A stretch of 64,000 nt of DNA from Streptomyces sp. Ag109_O5-10 (lineage in GTDB: Bacteria; Actinomycetota; Actinomycetes; Streptomycetales; Streptomycetaceae). Positions 47,650-57,398 of this stretch are shown here, one piece after another. The notes under the pieces were generated by a model. It saw only the letters and a program-made list of their open reading frames with translations, made no database searches and was not told where the DNA came from. The stretch is from NCBI RefSeq assembly GCF_900105755.1, contig NZ_FNTQ01000001.1, forward strand, positions 5,828,001 to 5,892,000, written 5' to 3'. Positions within the stretch are counted from its first letter, which is position 1, and every line of letters starts with the position of its first letter. The position numbers and the translations under genes are program-made.

Positions 47650-50600
47650 CTACACACCGTCGAAGTCGGCGAGCATGGCTGACACCCGCGTCGGGGCCTT
47701 GTCTAGAAGGAAGTCGTCGACGAATACCACGTCGGGAACACCTCGGCTGTCGGCTGCGGCGGCGTCACGCACGGTGCTGATGCGGGGGGAGGACAGGGTG
47801 GCGTCTGCCGCCTCAAATGGGCCCTTGGCAGCGACCCAGACCCGCTCCTCGAAGAGGACGGCGGGGCCGGTGCCGCCCAGGTCGTCTACAAAGTGCGCAT
47901 CGCCGGGCGGGTAGTCGGATGCCCAGTTCCGCAGGAGTCCCGCGGCCCGGCGACCACGCTGGCTGCCGGTGGCGCCCGCGCCTTGGAGGACGGCCAGGAG
48001 TTCGCCCGCCAGCTGCCAGTCCAGAAGGCTGTGATACGCCATGTTCGTGTAGTCGCGCAAGCACTGGTAGCACGAGCCGCGGCAGTCGCGGCCGTGTGCA
48101 CCGTCCGCGAAGTCGGCGAGCATCGTGCTGACGGTCGCCATGAGCTGCTCGAAGACCTCCCGGTCGGCGAGGTGTGTGCAGTAGCCAGCGCCGTTGTCCA
48201 ATGTGTCGGAGAGGAAGGCGAAGGTACGCGCCTTGCTGCTCCCGGAGCCTGCTCCGTGGATACCGGATGCGATCTCGTTGGGCTGCACCTGCAGGAGCGA
48301 GCCCGCGGCCGTGCGCAGCAAGGCAGCCAGCGAGTACCAGGCCGCCCGTCTCCCCGAGCGGTCATCGGGGAAGCCGGTGCTCTGCGGCACGGAGGTGAGG
48401 TTCAGGCGTAGACCGAGCGCCGGGATCTCGCCTGCCTGGGGTCCGAGCAGGAATAGGTCGGTGTGCTGCGTGGCGCCGATAGCGGTAGTGAGGGGTTCCT
48501 CGTCGATGGCGATGTCCTTCGCGAGCCAGGGGAACAGCTCAGCCGCCCCGGTCTCCAGGTACGCGCCGGACCAGCGTGCAGCCGGGCTTACTTTCGCGAA
48601 GCGGAACAGTCGGCTGCCGTTGTCGTTGACCGCGTATCGCTGGCCCTTGCCGGCGTGGACCACCATGCCGGGCGCAGCGATCTTCCGCGGTGCGCCATGC
48701 TCAAGGTCTGCGGCGGTGCGAGGAGCGAGTGACCGAGCCCTCCATGCGAAGTTGCCGTCAAAGTCACGGGGCTTGCCGCCGGAGTAGAAGCCTGCCGGTT
48801 CGCGCAGTTCGATCTCGCGGTAGGAGCCGTCGGCCGTCCCGCAGGCGCGGCAGGGCTGCGGAGGGGCATCCTCCTGCTCCGGCAGCACCTGCACGTCCTC
48901 TGCGAGGTGGCCACAGGCGCGGCAAATTCCGATGAGGATGGGCTGCCCCAGTGGATCATCCACCGCTTGAGGGAATCGTCCGGTCGGCTCGAACGCGACG
49001 GCGCCGACCGCTGTGTGGACCCGGCCGTCCTTTACCGTCTCGGCGCCGGGAGCGAACTGCGAGACCGCGATGTCTAGCGACCGGTCGACCACTCCGCTTG
49101 GCGGCCACGGGTAGGAGTCGGAGGGGCGCTTGGTGTACAGGTAACGGGCTGAGGTCGGGAATCCGAACATCGGCAGCAGGCCAGACTCCGCCAGCCGCTG
49201 GCTGAGTTCATGGTGGCCGTGGGTCTCGTCGGCGATCTGCGTGACGCAGGTGACGAGTTCCTGGGCCACCCATGCCGCTGCCTGCGTCGGCGACCAGGTT
49301 CTGCGCGTGCGGTCGGCGAGCGCCTCAGTGAGGCTGCGGACTTCGGCGTCGTGCGATTTGATCCACAGGCTGACCGCTTCACTGACGGTGGGCCAGTCCG
49401 CGGTGCGGCCGAACTGGCCGTGGACGTTGCGGGTCGGGTCTAGCCCTGCGTCGTCCCCAGCCGCGCCATGTATAGCGTCGAATGCCCGGCGAAGCACCTC
49501 GGCAGCGAGGACTCGCTGGTAGATGTCCTTCATGTCGGTGGACAGGTACGGCGGTGGGGTCGGGTCGTTGGTGATGCGCTTGGGGTCTTGGAAGTAGTGC
49601 TCGTCGTGGCTGCGGCCGCGGCACACGGTGAGCGCGAGCGCGACCGGCGAGGTTCGCCGTCCTGCCCGTCCGACGCGCTGCTGGTAGTTGAACCGGGTCG
49701 GCGGCATGTTCGCCATCAGGACAGCGGACAACGGGCCGATATCGACTCCAGCTTCCATCGTGGTGGTGACGGAGAGGACGTCGAGGGTGTCGGGAAGCTC
49801 GTGCTCCTTGCCGTCGAGGAAGATCCCCTGGAAGCGGGCCTGGCGGGCCTGTGCGTCCAGGCGGTCGGTCTGGCCGGTGAGTTCGGCGGAGTTGAGGCGG
49901 AAATCGCCAGACTTCCTGTGCGCCATCCAAGCGTAGTAGTCGGCGTCTGTGCTTTCGAACGGCTCGGACGCGGTGGGAAGGGGCCGTCGGCACTTCGTGC
50001 ATATTCCGACGCCGGGGTGGAGGTGCCGTCTGCGGCAGACGGAGCAGGTCCAGGACACTGCTCGGCCGTGGCGCAAGGCAACGTGCTCGGGCTGGATGAC
50101 GTACTTCTTGACTGCCTCTCCCCAGATCCGCTCGACGGTCTGCCGGAGGTCTTCTGGGTCCTGCCCCAGGTGGTCGGCCGTGCTGGCCCAGAAGTCCCGC
50201 AGCTTCTTCGGCGGTTCGTCAGCCGGGCTGCGCAGTCCTGCGAAACGGCGCATGTGGCCGAGGACCCGCAAACTGGCCCGGGCCAGTGCGGCATCGGATG
50301 CTCGCTCGGCTTCGAGCGGCGCCTGGTCGGAGGCAAGGGTGAGCCAGCCCAGGCCCAGGGACTCGAAGTCGCGTCCGGCGCTGCCGAACAACCCGTTAAG
50401 CAGCTCGCTGCTGAGGGCTTCGCGGATGTCCTGGCGCAGGTTCTCTTGCCGTTCGCTGAGGACCAGGCTGGATTCGTCGCGTACTTTGCCGCCGGGAGGC
50501 TCGGGCCACTTGTACAGAGAAGTCCAGGACTGCGGCTGGGAGTCTCTCTGGGAGCTGGTCTGTTGCAAGGACGCCTTCGGGCCACCGGGGTTGATGCCGA

Positions 50601-53235
50601 GCTGGGCCAGACGTTCGGCGACGGCGGCGCCATGGCTGTCGAGGCTGGGCACGCGACTTAGGCGGCTATAGAGCGCGGCCTCTTCGGCCGGGTCGGGGAG
50701 GTCGTCGTCAAGGTCGTCGTCGAGGTCGCCTCCTCGGGGCTTCTGGAGCTTCTCCCAGGCGTCGAAGGATTCCGGGTCTCGGGCGCGCAGTCGGGCGCGT
50801 GCGGCCTTGCCCGTCTCCTTGTCCACGGGGTTGTCGGGGGACTTGCGGTAGAAGCCCGATACGGCTGCGAGGTCGGCGACCGGATCGCCCTGGCCCTCGA
50901 CTTCCTTGGCGAGCAGCAGGCGCAGGAGGTCCTGGTAGTGGCGCAGCCCCAGGCCTGCGGACAGCTTCGCTGCGTCTTGACGACTGTCGGAGAAGACCAC
51001 GGCCTGCCGGTTCGGCAGGAGGGAGAGGATCCCGGTGGTCAGTACCTGGTTGACCTTCTCGAAACCGGTGCGCATGGACCTGACGGGTGTGCGCATGCGG
51101 CGCGGGTCGCTCAGGCTGAGGTGCTCACTGCCGACCTGCCTGAGCTCCCAGTCGTCGCCGCAGTTGGGGCACTGGGTTGGTGCCGCTGGGAGGTCCTCAG
51201 CCTTGAGCCGGGGCCGCCCCTTCTTAGGTTGCGGCACGCTGGTGTGGAAGGACCAGCCGGTATGATCGCGCTGGTTGCGGAGGGTGCCGGTGCCCGGGTC
51301 GTAGTGGCTGCGCTTGAACTCGAAGTCGGCGCTCAGCGCGCCCTTGTCCGAGGTGGCACCCCACTCTTGCTTCTCCGACGGGTTCTCCTTGCGCGGCCAG
51401 TAGACGACGTAATTGGCCGCGCTCGGTCCCAGGGCAGCGGAGTCGGGTAGCGAGTCGAGGTCGGGCAGGTCTGCGAGCAGGCCGGCTTCGAAGGGGCGCC
51501 CCTTCGCCGCGTTACGGAAGGCCGAGGCCGGTGCGTAGCCGCCGAGAAATGTATCTCCGCAGTTCTGGCAGTAGAGGAGTTCCAGCACTCGTGCGTCGCA
51601 GCTGCAGCGCGGCGTAGGACGCGAGTACAGCTTGCCGACGGTCCTCTGCATGCCTTCCGGGCGCGAGGCGTCGGGGCACTGCGGGTCTGAGCACGCCCAG
51701 ACACCGGGAATGTTACGGAAGAAGAGGTGTCCGCGCAGCTTGGGGGCCCGTGGGTTGGCTGAGCGGCGCAGCGCGGTGAGGACTCCACGTAGCGCTTTCT
51801 CTTGCGTGGTTGTGTCGGTGGCAGGGAAGAGGCGGGCGGCGACGGCGGAATCGAAATCGGCTATGAGCCTGTCGCCGTCGCGCAGTGCGTTGACCAATGC
51901 GTCACCGGCGCCGGTGACGGTCAGGAGCTGGTCCGCTTGGGCGGCCTCGGGATCCGGGTCCAGGGCGGCGTAGGCGTCGGCGTGCTGGGAGATGTCGGTG
52001 CGGGTGTGCGGGGGCAGCACGAGCTGGCCGCCGAGGACCTCGAACCGGTTGCGGTCGACGCCGAAGAACTCCTGCAGGAAGTCCAGATCGCGCGGGGCTT
52101 CGAGGGAAGCGGACGCGGCCAGGACGCGGAACTTGTCCGGTCTGTGGTCCAGGCCGAGGCGGTGACGCAGGTTGCGCAGGAGGTAGGCGATCTCTGTGCC
52201 TGCGGTGCCGCGGTACATGTGGAGCTCGTCGACGACCAGGGTGAAGCGGGCCTCTGGCACATCCTCTAGCCAGCGGCGTGTCTTGTCGAAAATCTGCGAC
52301 TCACGTGAGCGCATCAGCATGACGTTGAGCATGCTGTAGTTCGTGATCATGATGTCGGGTGGAGCCTGGATCATGTCCCAGCGGCTGCGCATCTCGGCGC
52401 CGTCCAGGCGGGGGATGAAGTAACGGCCGTCGCCGGGGGCTTTCTGCGCCTGACTGGAGCGTTCCTCTGTGGCGGTGAACTCCTTGCGCAGCGTTTTGAC
52501 GCCAGTCGGCGAGCCGATCTTGCCGGGGACAGGGGTTGCACCGGTGTAGCGGCCGAAGTAGAAGCGGTGGCCGGGCCGCGATCGGGCGAGCCACGCCCTG
52601 GCGTCGTCGCTGTCCAACGCTCTGCGCAGGCGCATCATCTGGTCGTCGACGAGCGCGTTCATGGGGTAGAGGACCAGAGCGCGTACCGCTGCGTGCCGGC
52701 CGGACTCGCTTGCCCGCTGCGGCTGGTAGTCGCCGTAGGGAGAGGTCCACCAGCGGTTCGTCGGCAGGGAGGCGGCCGGCCAGGCGGCGGACTCGCGGAC
52801 GAGGTCGGCCAGGATGGGCAGCATGAACGACTCCGTCTTGCCCGACCCTGTGCCGGCCGTTACGACGACGTCGCGCCCGTCCCGCACAGCGGCGGCCAGG
52901 GCCCGGTGCTGGTGCTCGTAGAGCGAGGGGACGCCCCGCATCAGTCCGAGCTGCACCAGTTCCGTGAGGTCAGGGTGGGCTCCTGCTGCCTCCACGGATG
53001 CGGCGATGCCCGCATCCATCTGGACGTAGCTCGGGCGGACCTCCAACAGGGGGCGTTGCCAGGCTCCGCCGTTCACATCAAACAGGTCCTGGCGCTCGCG
53101 TTGGAGGTGCTCGTCAGCGAGCCCGAACGGCGTGTTGTAGTAGCGGAAGAGCGCATCCTTCAAGTGCTCGAACGTACCGAGAATGTCCACGTCCCGGCCA
53201 GCATGCCCAGGCTGTTGCGAAGCGGTGTCACTCAT
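47650..53235 (-). CDS. Giant DEAD/DEAH helicase with C-terminal DUF1998 (DruE-like)
   Basis: This 1861-aa ATPase has the N-terminal pattern FEHLKDALFRYYNTPFGLAD, a YEHQHRA Q motif, Walker A TAGTGSGKT (126-134), VVDELHMYRGTAG (DExH), the SAS motif, and VTTTMEAGVDIGPLSAVLMA followed by NYQQRVGRAGRR (motifs V-VI). Zinc-like cysteine pairs occur at about residues 510-600, 735 and 1110-1135, and the C-terminal DUF1998/MZB module has CRGSCYQCLRDYTNM and YHSLLDWQLAGELL. Size and layout match DruE of Druantia defense systems. It overlaps the upstream 316-aa gene by 8 bp. Confidence 0.92.
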   Translation of the reverse strand: MSDTASQQPGHAGRDVDILGTFEHLKDALFRYYNTPFGLADEHLQRERQDLFDVNGGAWQRPLLEVRPSYVQMDAGIAASVEAAGAHPDLTELVQLGLMRGVPSLYEHQHRALAAAVRDGRDVVVTAGTGSGKTESFMLPILADLVRESAAWPAASLPTNRWWTSPYGDYQPQRASESGRHAAVRALVLYPMNALVDDQMMRLRRALDSDDARAWLARSRPGHRFYFGRYTGATPVPGKIGSPTGVKTLRKEFTATEERSSQAQKAPGDGRYFIPRLDGAEMRSRWDMIQAPPDIMITNYSMLNVMLMRSRESQIFDKTRRWLEDVPEARFTLVVDELHMYRGTAGTEIAYLLRNLRHRLGLDHRPDKFRVLAASASLEAPRDLDFLQEFFGVDRNRFEVLGGQLVLPPHTRTDISQHADAYAALDPDPEAAQADQLLTVTGAGDALVNALRDGDRLIADFDSAVAARLFPATDTTTQEKALRGVLTALRRSANPRAPKLRGHLFFRNIPGVWACSDPQCPDASRPEGMQRTVGKLYSRPTPRCSCDARVLELLYCQNCGDTFLGGYAPASAFRNAAKGRPFEAGLLADLPDLDSLPDSAALGPSAANYVVYWPRKENPSEKQEWGATSDKGALSADFEFKRSHYDPGTGTLRNQRDHTGWSFHTSVPQPKKGRPRLKAEDLPAAPTQCPNCGDDWELRQVGSEHLSLSDPRRMRTPVRSMRTGFEKVNQVLTTGILSLLPNRQAVVFSDSRQDAAKLSAGLGLRHYQDLLRLLLAKEVEGQGDPVADLAAVSGFYRKSPDNPVDKETGKAARARLRARDPESFDAWEKLQKPRGGDLDDDLDDDLPDPAEEAALYSRLSRVPSLDSHGAAVAERLAQLGINPGGPKASLQQTSSQRDSQPQSWTSLYKWPEPPGGKVRDESSLVLSERQENLRQDIREALSSELLNGLFGSAGRDFESLGLGWLTLASDQAPLEAERASDAALARASLRVLGHMRRFAGLRSPADEPPKKLRDFWASTADHLGQDPEDLRQTVERIWGEAVKKYVIQPEHVALRHGRAVSWTCSVCRRRHLHPGVGICTKCRRPLPTASEPFESTDADYYAWMAHRKSGDFRLNSAELTGQTDRLDAQARQARFQGIFLDGKEHELPDTLDVLSVTTTMEAGVDIGPLSAVLMANMPPTRFNYQQRVGRAGRRTSPVALALTVCRGRSHDEHYFQDPKRITNDPTPPPYLSTDMKDIYQRVLAAEVLRRAFDAIHGAAGDDAGLDPTRNVHGQFGRTADWPTVSEAVSLWIKSHDAEVRSLTEALADRTRRTWSPTQAAAWVAQELVTCVTQIADETHGHHELSQRLAESGLLPMFGFPTSARYLYTKRPSDSYPWPPSGVVDRSLDIAVSQFAPGAETVKDGRVHTAVGAVAFEPTGRFPQAVDDPLGQPILIGICRACGHLAEDVQVLPEQEDAPPQPCRACGTADGSYREIELREPAGFYSGGKPRDFDGNFAWRARSLAPRTAADLEHGAPRKIAAPGMVVHAGKGQRYAVNDNGSRLFRFAKVSPAARWSGAYLETGAAELFPWLAKDIAIDEEPLTTAIGATQHTDLFLLGPQAGEIPALGLRLNLTSVPQSTGFPDDRSGRRAAWYSLAALLRTAAGSLLQVQPNEIASGIHGAGSGSSKARTFAFLSDTLDNGAGYCTHLADREVFEQLMATVSTMLADFADGAHGRDCRGSCYQCLRDYTNMAYHSLLDWQLAGELLAVLQGAGATGSQRGRRAAGLLRNWASDYPPGDAHFVDDLGGTGPAVLFEERVWVAAKGPFEAADATLSSPRISTVRDAAAADSRGVPDVVFVDDFLLDKAPTRVSAMLADFDGV

Positions 53236-54178
53236 CGTTGTTCTCCCCCAGATGCTGGCCGAGCGATTGCGCGATCTTGATGGCTATGGCGTAGGGCACG
53301 TTGTCGTAGGCGAGGTTCTCGGCTTGGGCATTAATGCGGGGCGCAAGGCCGCAGCACATCACGGCGACGCGCCGGTGCAGGTCTGGCAGGGGGTAGCCCC
53401 AGTCGACGAAGAGGGTCCCGAACCGCTCACGCCTGCAGTCCTTCTCGGGCAGCCAGCGCAGCACGTCCGCTGGCCGGCTCCGGGTCTCCAGTGCCAGATA
53501 GACACCCTGCTCGTGGCTCGTTTCATACCACTGGCCGTCGCGCAGGATCTGGCATACGCGTTTGCTATCGCGCCGCTTGAGCCGGTACAGGCCCTCGTCC
53601 CGAGGCCGCGGGACAGGCCGGTATTCGCCGCGTTCAAGGTCGTACTGTTCCAGCGGTTTGCCGAACTCCGGTGCAGAGGTCGGTGCTCCAGGGCTCAAAG
53701 GCGGCAGCAGCGCAGCTCCTTGTAGCGCGAAGCAGGGTGTGTAGGAGACGCCGAGTTCGGCCGCCCAGCTTGCGAGCCCTGCTTCGTCGTCGTACTGGAC
53801 GATGAGGGACGGGGGCAAGGGGATGTCCCTGAGCGGGCGGCCGCTGGGTACTCGGAACAGCTCCAGCAAGCCGTCCTGTCCCGCCTGCGCTACGCGCGCT
53901 TCGAACGCGGCCGTCCGGCTCCCGGTGAGTACTGCCAGTCCCCGCGCCTGCGGCAGTCGGGTCAGGACTGGAGGGGCCGCGCACCATCGCCGGTTGGGCC
54001 AGTCGATGTCCATGTAGGCCAGGGAGACGGCATCGCGCAGCCAGCGGCCCGGGGCTCCCGGTTCGATGTCCTGGCAGTGCTTGGCTGCCAGCCACCACAT
54101 CCCCTGCTTGACGTCGGACAGAGTGCCGGCGCCCTGCTCGCTCAGCCAGCGCAGCAGCAGGCCTCCTGTATCGGCCAT
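53228..54178 (-). CDS. Unknown protein, second gene of the DruE-like operon
   Basis: This 316-aa protein has no family I recognise. It starts with ADTGGLLLRWLSEQGAGTLS, DVKQGMWWLA, and the C-terminal region RFGTLFVDWGYPLPDLHRRV, AVMCCGLAPRINAQ. Its ATG at 54178 overlaps the stop of the 697-aa gene (ATGA), and its end overlaps the helicase start by 8 bp; the three genes are tightly coupled, which implies subunits of one complex or obligate co-expression. Whether it corresponds to a known Druantia partner needs a profile comparison. Confidence 0.85.
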   Translation of the reverse strand: MADTGGLLLRWLSEQGAGTLSDVKQGMWWLAAKHCQDIEPGAPGRWLRDAVSLAYMDIDWPNRRWCAAPPVLTRLPQARGLAVLTGSRTAAFEARVAQAGQDGLLELFRVPSGRPLRDIPLPPSLIVQYDDEAGLASWAAELGVSYTPCFALQGAALLPPLSPGAPTSAPEFGKPLEQYDLERGEYRPVPRPRDEGLYRLKRRDSKRVCQILRDGQWYETSHEQGVYLALETRSRPADVLRWLPEKDCRRERFGTLFVDWGYPLPDLHRRVAVMCCGLAPRINAQAENLAYDNVPYAIAIKIAQSLGQHLGENNDE

Positions 54179-56271
54179 CAGGCTCCCCGTCTTCCGCTGA
54201 TCGTTTCCGCTGCCGCTACGTAGTCGAGCCAGACAGGGTTGTGCAGGCGCTGGGCGGCGCTGAGGACGGCGTACGCCCAGGCGTAGTCGTCAGGCGCCGG
54301 AGCGGGCGAGGGTGTGTCTTCTGCTGTTGCCAGCGCCCTGACCGACCAGCGGGCCGCTGTCCGGTAGACCAGCCAGACATACCCAGCGGGTACCTCAACT
54401 TCAAGGCAGGGGCCGAGCGCATGTGCGGGCAACCGGGAGGCCATCCAGTCGGGGACCGACTGCTGCTTGGCCGGGCGCACTCCGCCGTGGGGATCGAGCA
54501 GCACGGCTTCCAGGACGCTTGAGCGCAGCAGTTCAGTCCGCGGGAGGCGGATAGTGCGCGGCGCCTCCGCACCGCGGATTCGGGTCTCGGAGCCTGCTGC
54601 ATCGCTCAGCTCGGGCCGGGCGGTACCGTCGCAGAGGTATCCGAGCGTCCCGGTGCCGGGCGGCAGTCCCTCGTGCAGCCCGTCGTGCAGCGTAAAGACC
54701 TGGCTGCTGGGTGCCGTACCCACACGGTGATCCCCTTCTTCGAGGGGGATCATGCACAGCGGAAAAGGCACTCGCGGGTCGGCGCGCAGCTTCTCGGTGC
54801 GGCCGTCGAGGACAACTTCTACCCGGCCGTCGGGAGAGTCGCTGGCCGGCAACAGGAGGTCGGGAGCACCGCCGCGGAGGAAATGGCCCGCTACTCCGGC
54901 ACCCGCCCGGTACTCGGGTGCGATGCGCAGACCGCCGGACAGCGCAGCGCGGTGCCGGATCTGAGGCTCGAGGACGTGTGCGTGGTCTCCGCCTCGGTCG
55001 AGTGTGCGGGCGAAGGCCACCCCGTTGACAGCGCGCACGCCCTTGAATAGCTTCCACCCGGGCACCGGCGCCGACGCTTCCCGGACGGTGCGGCCGCCGA
55101 GGGCATCGACCATGGAGCGCACGGCGCGGAGGGCCGAGTCAGCGGCCAGGATCCAGTGCTGCTCGCCGGGCTCGAAGTACTCAGTGCTCACCCACTCACC
55201 CAGATGCGGGTGCAGCCGCAGAAGTACCACCTCTTGCGGAGCCCACTCAAGGACCAGGTCGTCGCCCTCAAGGTGCAGGCCGTGTTCCAGTTGCTGCCAA
55301 GAGGGATGCAGCGACTCCAGTCCCTCGTAGACCTCCCCGTACGCCTTGTACAGCGTGAACGTACGGCCGCCCGGCACAGCGACGCTGGTCTCGTCGATGC
55401 CGACGCAGGCATCGGCGAGCCATTCCAGCCGCCTGCCTCGGTCCGCGACTACGAGCCTCAGGCCGACGGCGCGGCGTCGGTGCTCGCGCTCCGGCTCGTG
55501 GAGGGTGCCGTCCCAGTCATCGGCGAGCCGCTTGACCAGGCTGGCGATCAGGGTTTCGCCCGTATCCGGGGCACTGGATAGTTCCTCCATGAGCCGAGGC
55601 GACAGGCGCCGGTCCCGGCCTGCCGTCCATACCCGCAGGCGCCGTAGCAGCTCGCGTCCAGAGACCTCGTCGGGGTTGTGCGGCCGCAAGCGGGTGGCCG
55701 CAAAGAACCGGGTGAGGACCTGCCGGTCTGAACCCCGCACCAGCGCCTGCGAGATGGGGAAGCCGATCTTCCAGTAGAACTCGTCAGTGCTGACCGTGCT
55801 GGTGCCGTAAAGGCCGCCTGTCTGCTCGAGCCAGGTGTCGAGTTCCTCCCACATCACTGCGACGTCCTGGAAGGCGTGCTCGAGCTTGTTTGCCCGGGAG
55901 CTGGAGAGCTGCTCGCCGAAGAGCTGGATCCACCGTCCGTAGAAATTGGTCTTCAGCATGCCGTCAGAGGACGCCATCCGAGTAGCGGCCAGCACGGACA
56001 GGGCCAGCACCGGCAGGCTTGGCGGCGGGACCGCGCTCCCTTGCTGCTCCCATACCTCGCACTCGCGCTGAATGCGGCTGAACAGCGGTCGGTCCGGATC
56101 GCTCCAGTTGAGTTCACCGGCGACCGCCTCGGCGAGGCCCATGCCTACACGGTCGGCCAGTTCCCGTTCGACTTCGAAGTCGACGTACAGGACGGTACTT
56201 CGAAGCGCATTGTCCGCCCCGAAGAACTCCGAAGAGAGCACCTCGTGCCACTGTTTGTACTCAGATTTCAT
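54178..56271 (-). CDS. Unknown 697-aa protein, first gene of the DruE-like operon
   Basis: This protein starts with MKSEYKQWHEVLSSEFFG at ATG 56271, 27 bp after the nearest GGAG; the in-frame stretch before it is low complexity and rejected. It is soluble, with no membrane helices or catalytic motif I can identify; the middle (RHRAALSGGLRIAPEYRA) and C-terminal parts (GYVWLVYRTAARWSVRALAT) look beta-rich. Its stop overlaps the next start (ATGA). In type II and III Druantia, DruE is accompanied by unknown proteins of this size, so it may be a DruF/DruG/DruH-like partner. Confidence 0.85.
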   Translation of the reverse strand: MKSEYKQWHEVLSSEFFGADNALRSTVLYVDFEVERELADRVGMGLAEAVAGELNWSDPDRPLFSRIQRECEVWEQQGSAVPPPSLPVLALSVLAATRMASSDGMLKTNFYGRWIQLFGEQLSSSRANKLEHAFQDVAVMWEELDTWLEQTGGLYGTSTVSTDEFYWKIGFPISQALVRGSDRQVLTRFFAATRLRPHNPDEVSGRELLRRLRVWTAGRDRRLSPRLMEELSSAPDTGETLIASLVKRLADDWDGTLHEPEREHRRRAVGLRLVVADRGRRLEWLADACVGIDETSVAVPGGRTFTLYKAYGEVYEGLESLHPSWQQLEHGLHLEGDDLVLEWAPQEVVLLRLHPHLGEWVSTEYFEPGEQHWILAADSALRAVRSMVDALGGRTVREASAPVPGWKLFKGVRAVNGVAFARTLDRGGDHAHVLEPQIRHRAALSGGLRIAPEYRAGAGVAGHFLRGGAPDLLLPASDSPDGRVEVVLDGRTEKLRADPRVPFPLCMIPLEEGDHRVGTAPSSQVFTLHDGLHEGLPPGTGTLGYLCDGTARPELSDAAGSETRIRGAEAPRTIRLPRTELLRSSVLEAVLLDPHGGVRPAKQQSVPDWMASRLPAHALGPCLEVEVPAGYVWLVYRTAARWSVRALATAEDTPSPAPAPDDYAWAYAVLSAAQRLHNPVWLDYVAAAETISGRRGA

Positions 56272-57398
56272 CTGACTTTTCCAGCTCCCCCCACCCACGC
56301 CGCGTGCCCATCTACGGTTCCGGGCACAAGCCCCTATGCCCCCGGCATGCCGGCCACGCCGGATGACCCTGCCAACCGCCCAGCCCAACCAACGCTACTC
56401 ACGGGGCTCCTGACGCGATAGGCAAGCCTTCTCAGTCCGAACACATACCTCAACGCGAAGGACCTGGGACTGGACGCAGAATATCCATGCTCTCTGCACG
56501 AAATAACCACCTGTGCCGAAATCGTGATCTTGCCTAGCAGGCAAGAAGATTTTGATGGCACGGTCTGATCTCTGAACCTCTGACAGCGGATTAGGGGTAG
56601 AGGGCGATCTGCGCGGAGGGCTGGTCAGATATTCGCAGGCTGCACCGCGCGATCGTGAGAGATCTGAGCATCTCGAAGAGCGGTCAAGCGGTCGTTGGCC
56701 AGCGACCGGCCGCCGATCGGCGTCTCCACCGCGCCCTGAGGGCCTGCCCCACCGAGTGGTGGCACGCCGACCGTGCCGGGGTGCTCACCCCACAGTCCGT
56801 AGATTCGCCCGCCTGATGGCAGACGCAAGCCCGGATCGGCTGCGGCCACAACGTCGCCGTTTCACCGTTGTGGGCTCTGCGACGGTGACCCGGCCGATCA
56901 CGCGAACGAAACCCGTGAAGGTGGCAGTTGTCCCGGGCATCGTCAGCGAAGAGGTTGGGACTCCCATGTCACGCTGCGTACAGCTCCAGCCCGCACCAGC
57001 AGGCCGGGGTACGCTGCGGCGGCCAAGCCATCGCCGGCCCCGCAGTCGGCGTCGCCGCGTACTGCGAGAGCAGCGTTGTATCGCCGGGTTAGGGACTCCT
57101 TCGAGATTGCGAGCGTCTCCACGGTGAAGGTTCCATCGGCTATCGGAGTACACCCGTCATCTCCGCCGTCCGCGAGCTCAGCGCCGTTCCCGGCCTTGCC
57201 TCGGCGCTGGAAGCCGCCGTATCCAGCCTTACCGAGGCCTCTCGGACACTGGCTGCCCTGGCCGTGCAACTCCGTAAATACTGACCCCCTGAGCGGTGGG
57301 CAGGGCCATCGACAGATCTTCGGGCCGTCCACCGCTCACTTGCAGGGCAGGATCCCGTGCCCCTCCGGATGGGTGAGAGCGGGGGCCGTGCCGATGCT
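56272..57398. other. 1.1-kb region without a confident gene; promoter and decayed sequence
   Basis: This is the upstream region of the DruE-like operon. CTTGCC-TAGCA-GGCAAG at 56529-56545 is a clean palindrome that may be an operator. Overlapping reading frames of 70-130 codons on both strands are mutually exclusive and lack ribosome sites. One plus-strand frame ending at 57285 (VISAVRELSAVPGLASALEA, then TLAALAVQLRKY) looks like a real protein C-terminus but is cut off upstream by a TAG with no start, so it is probably a gene remnant at the island edge. Confidence 0.6.

Noticed and set aside
47490..47657. GTG at 47657 as the start of the PIN protein
   Set aside because: It would overlap the helicase stop and adds 56 residues of low-complexity sequence; ATG 47489 has a proper GGAGAG site.
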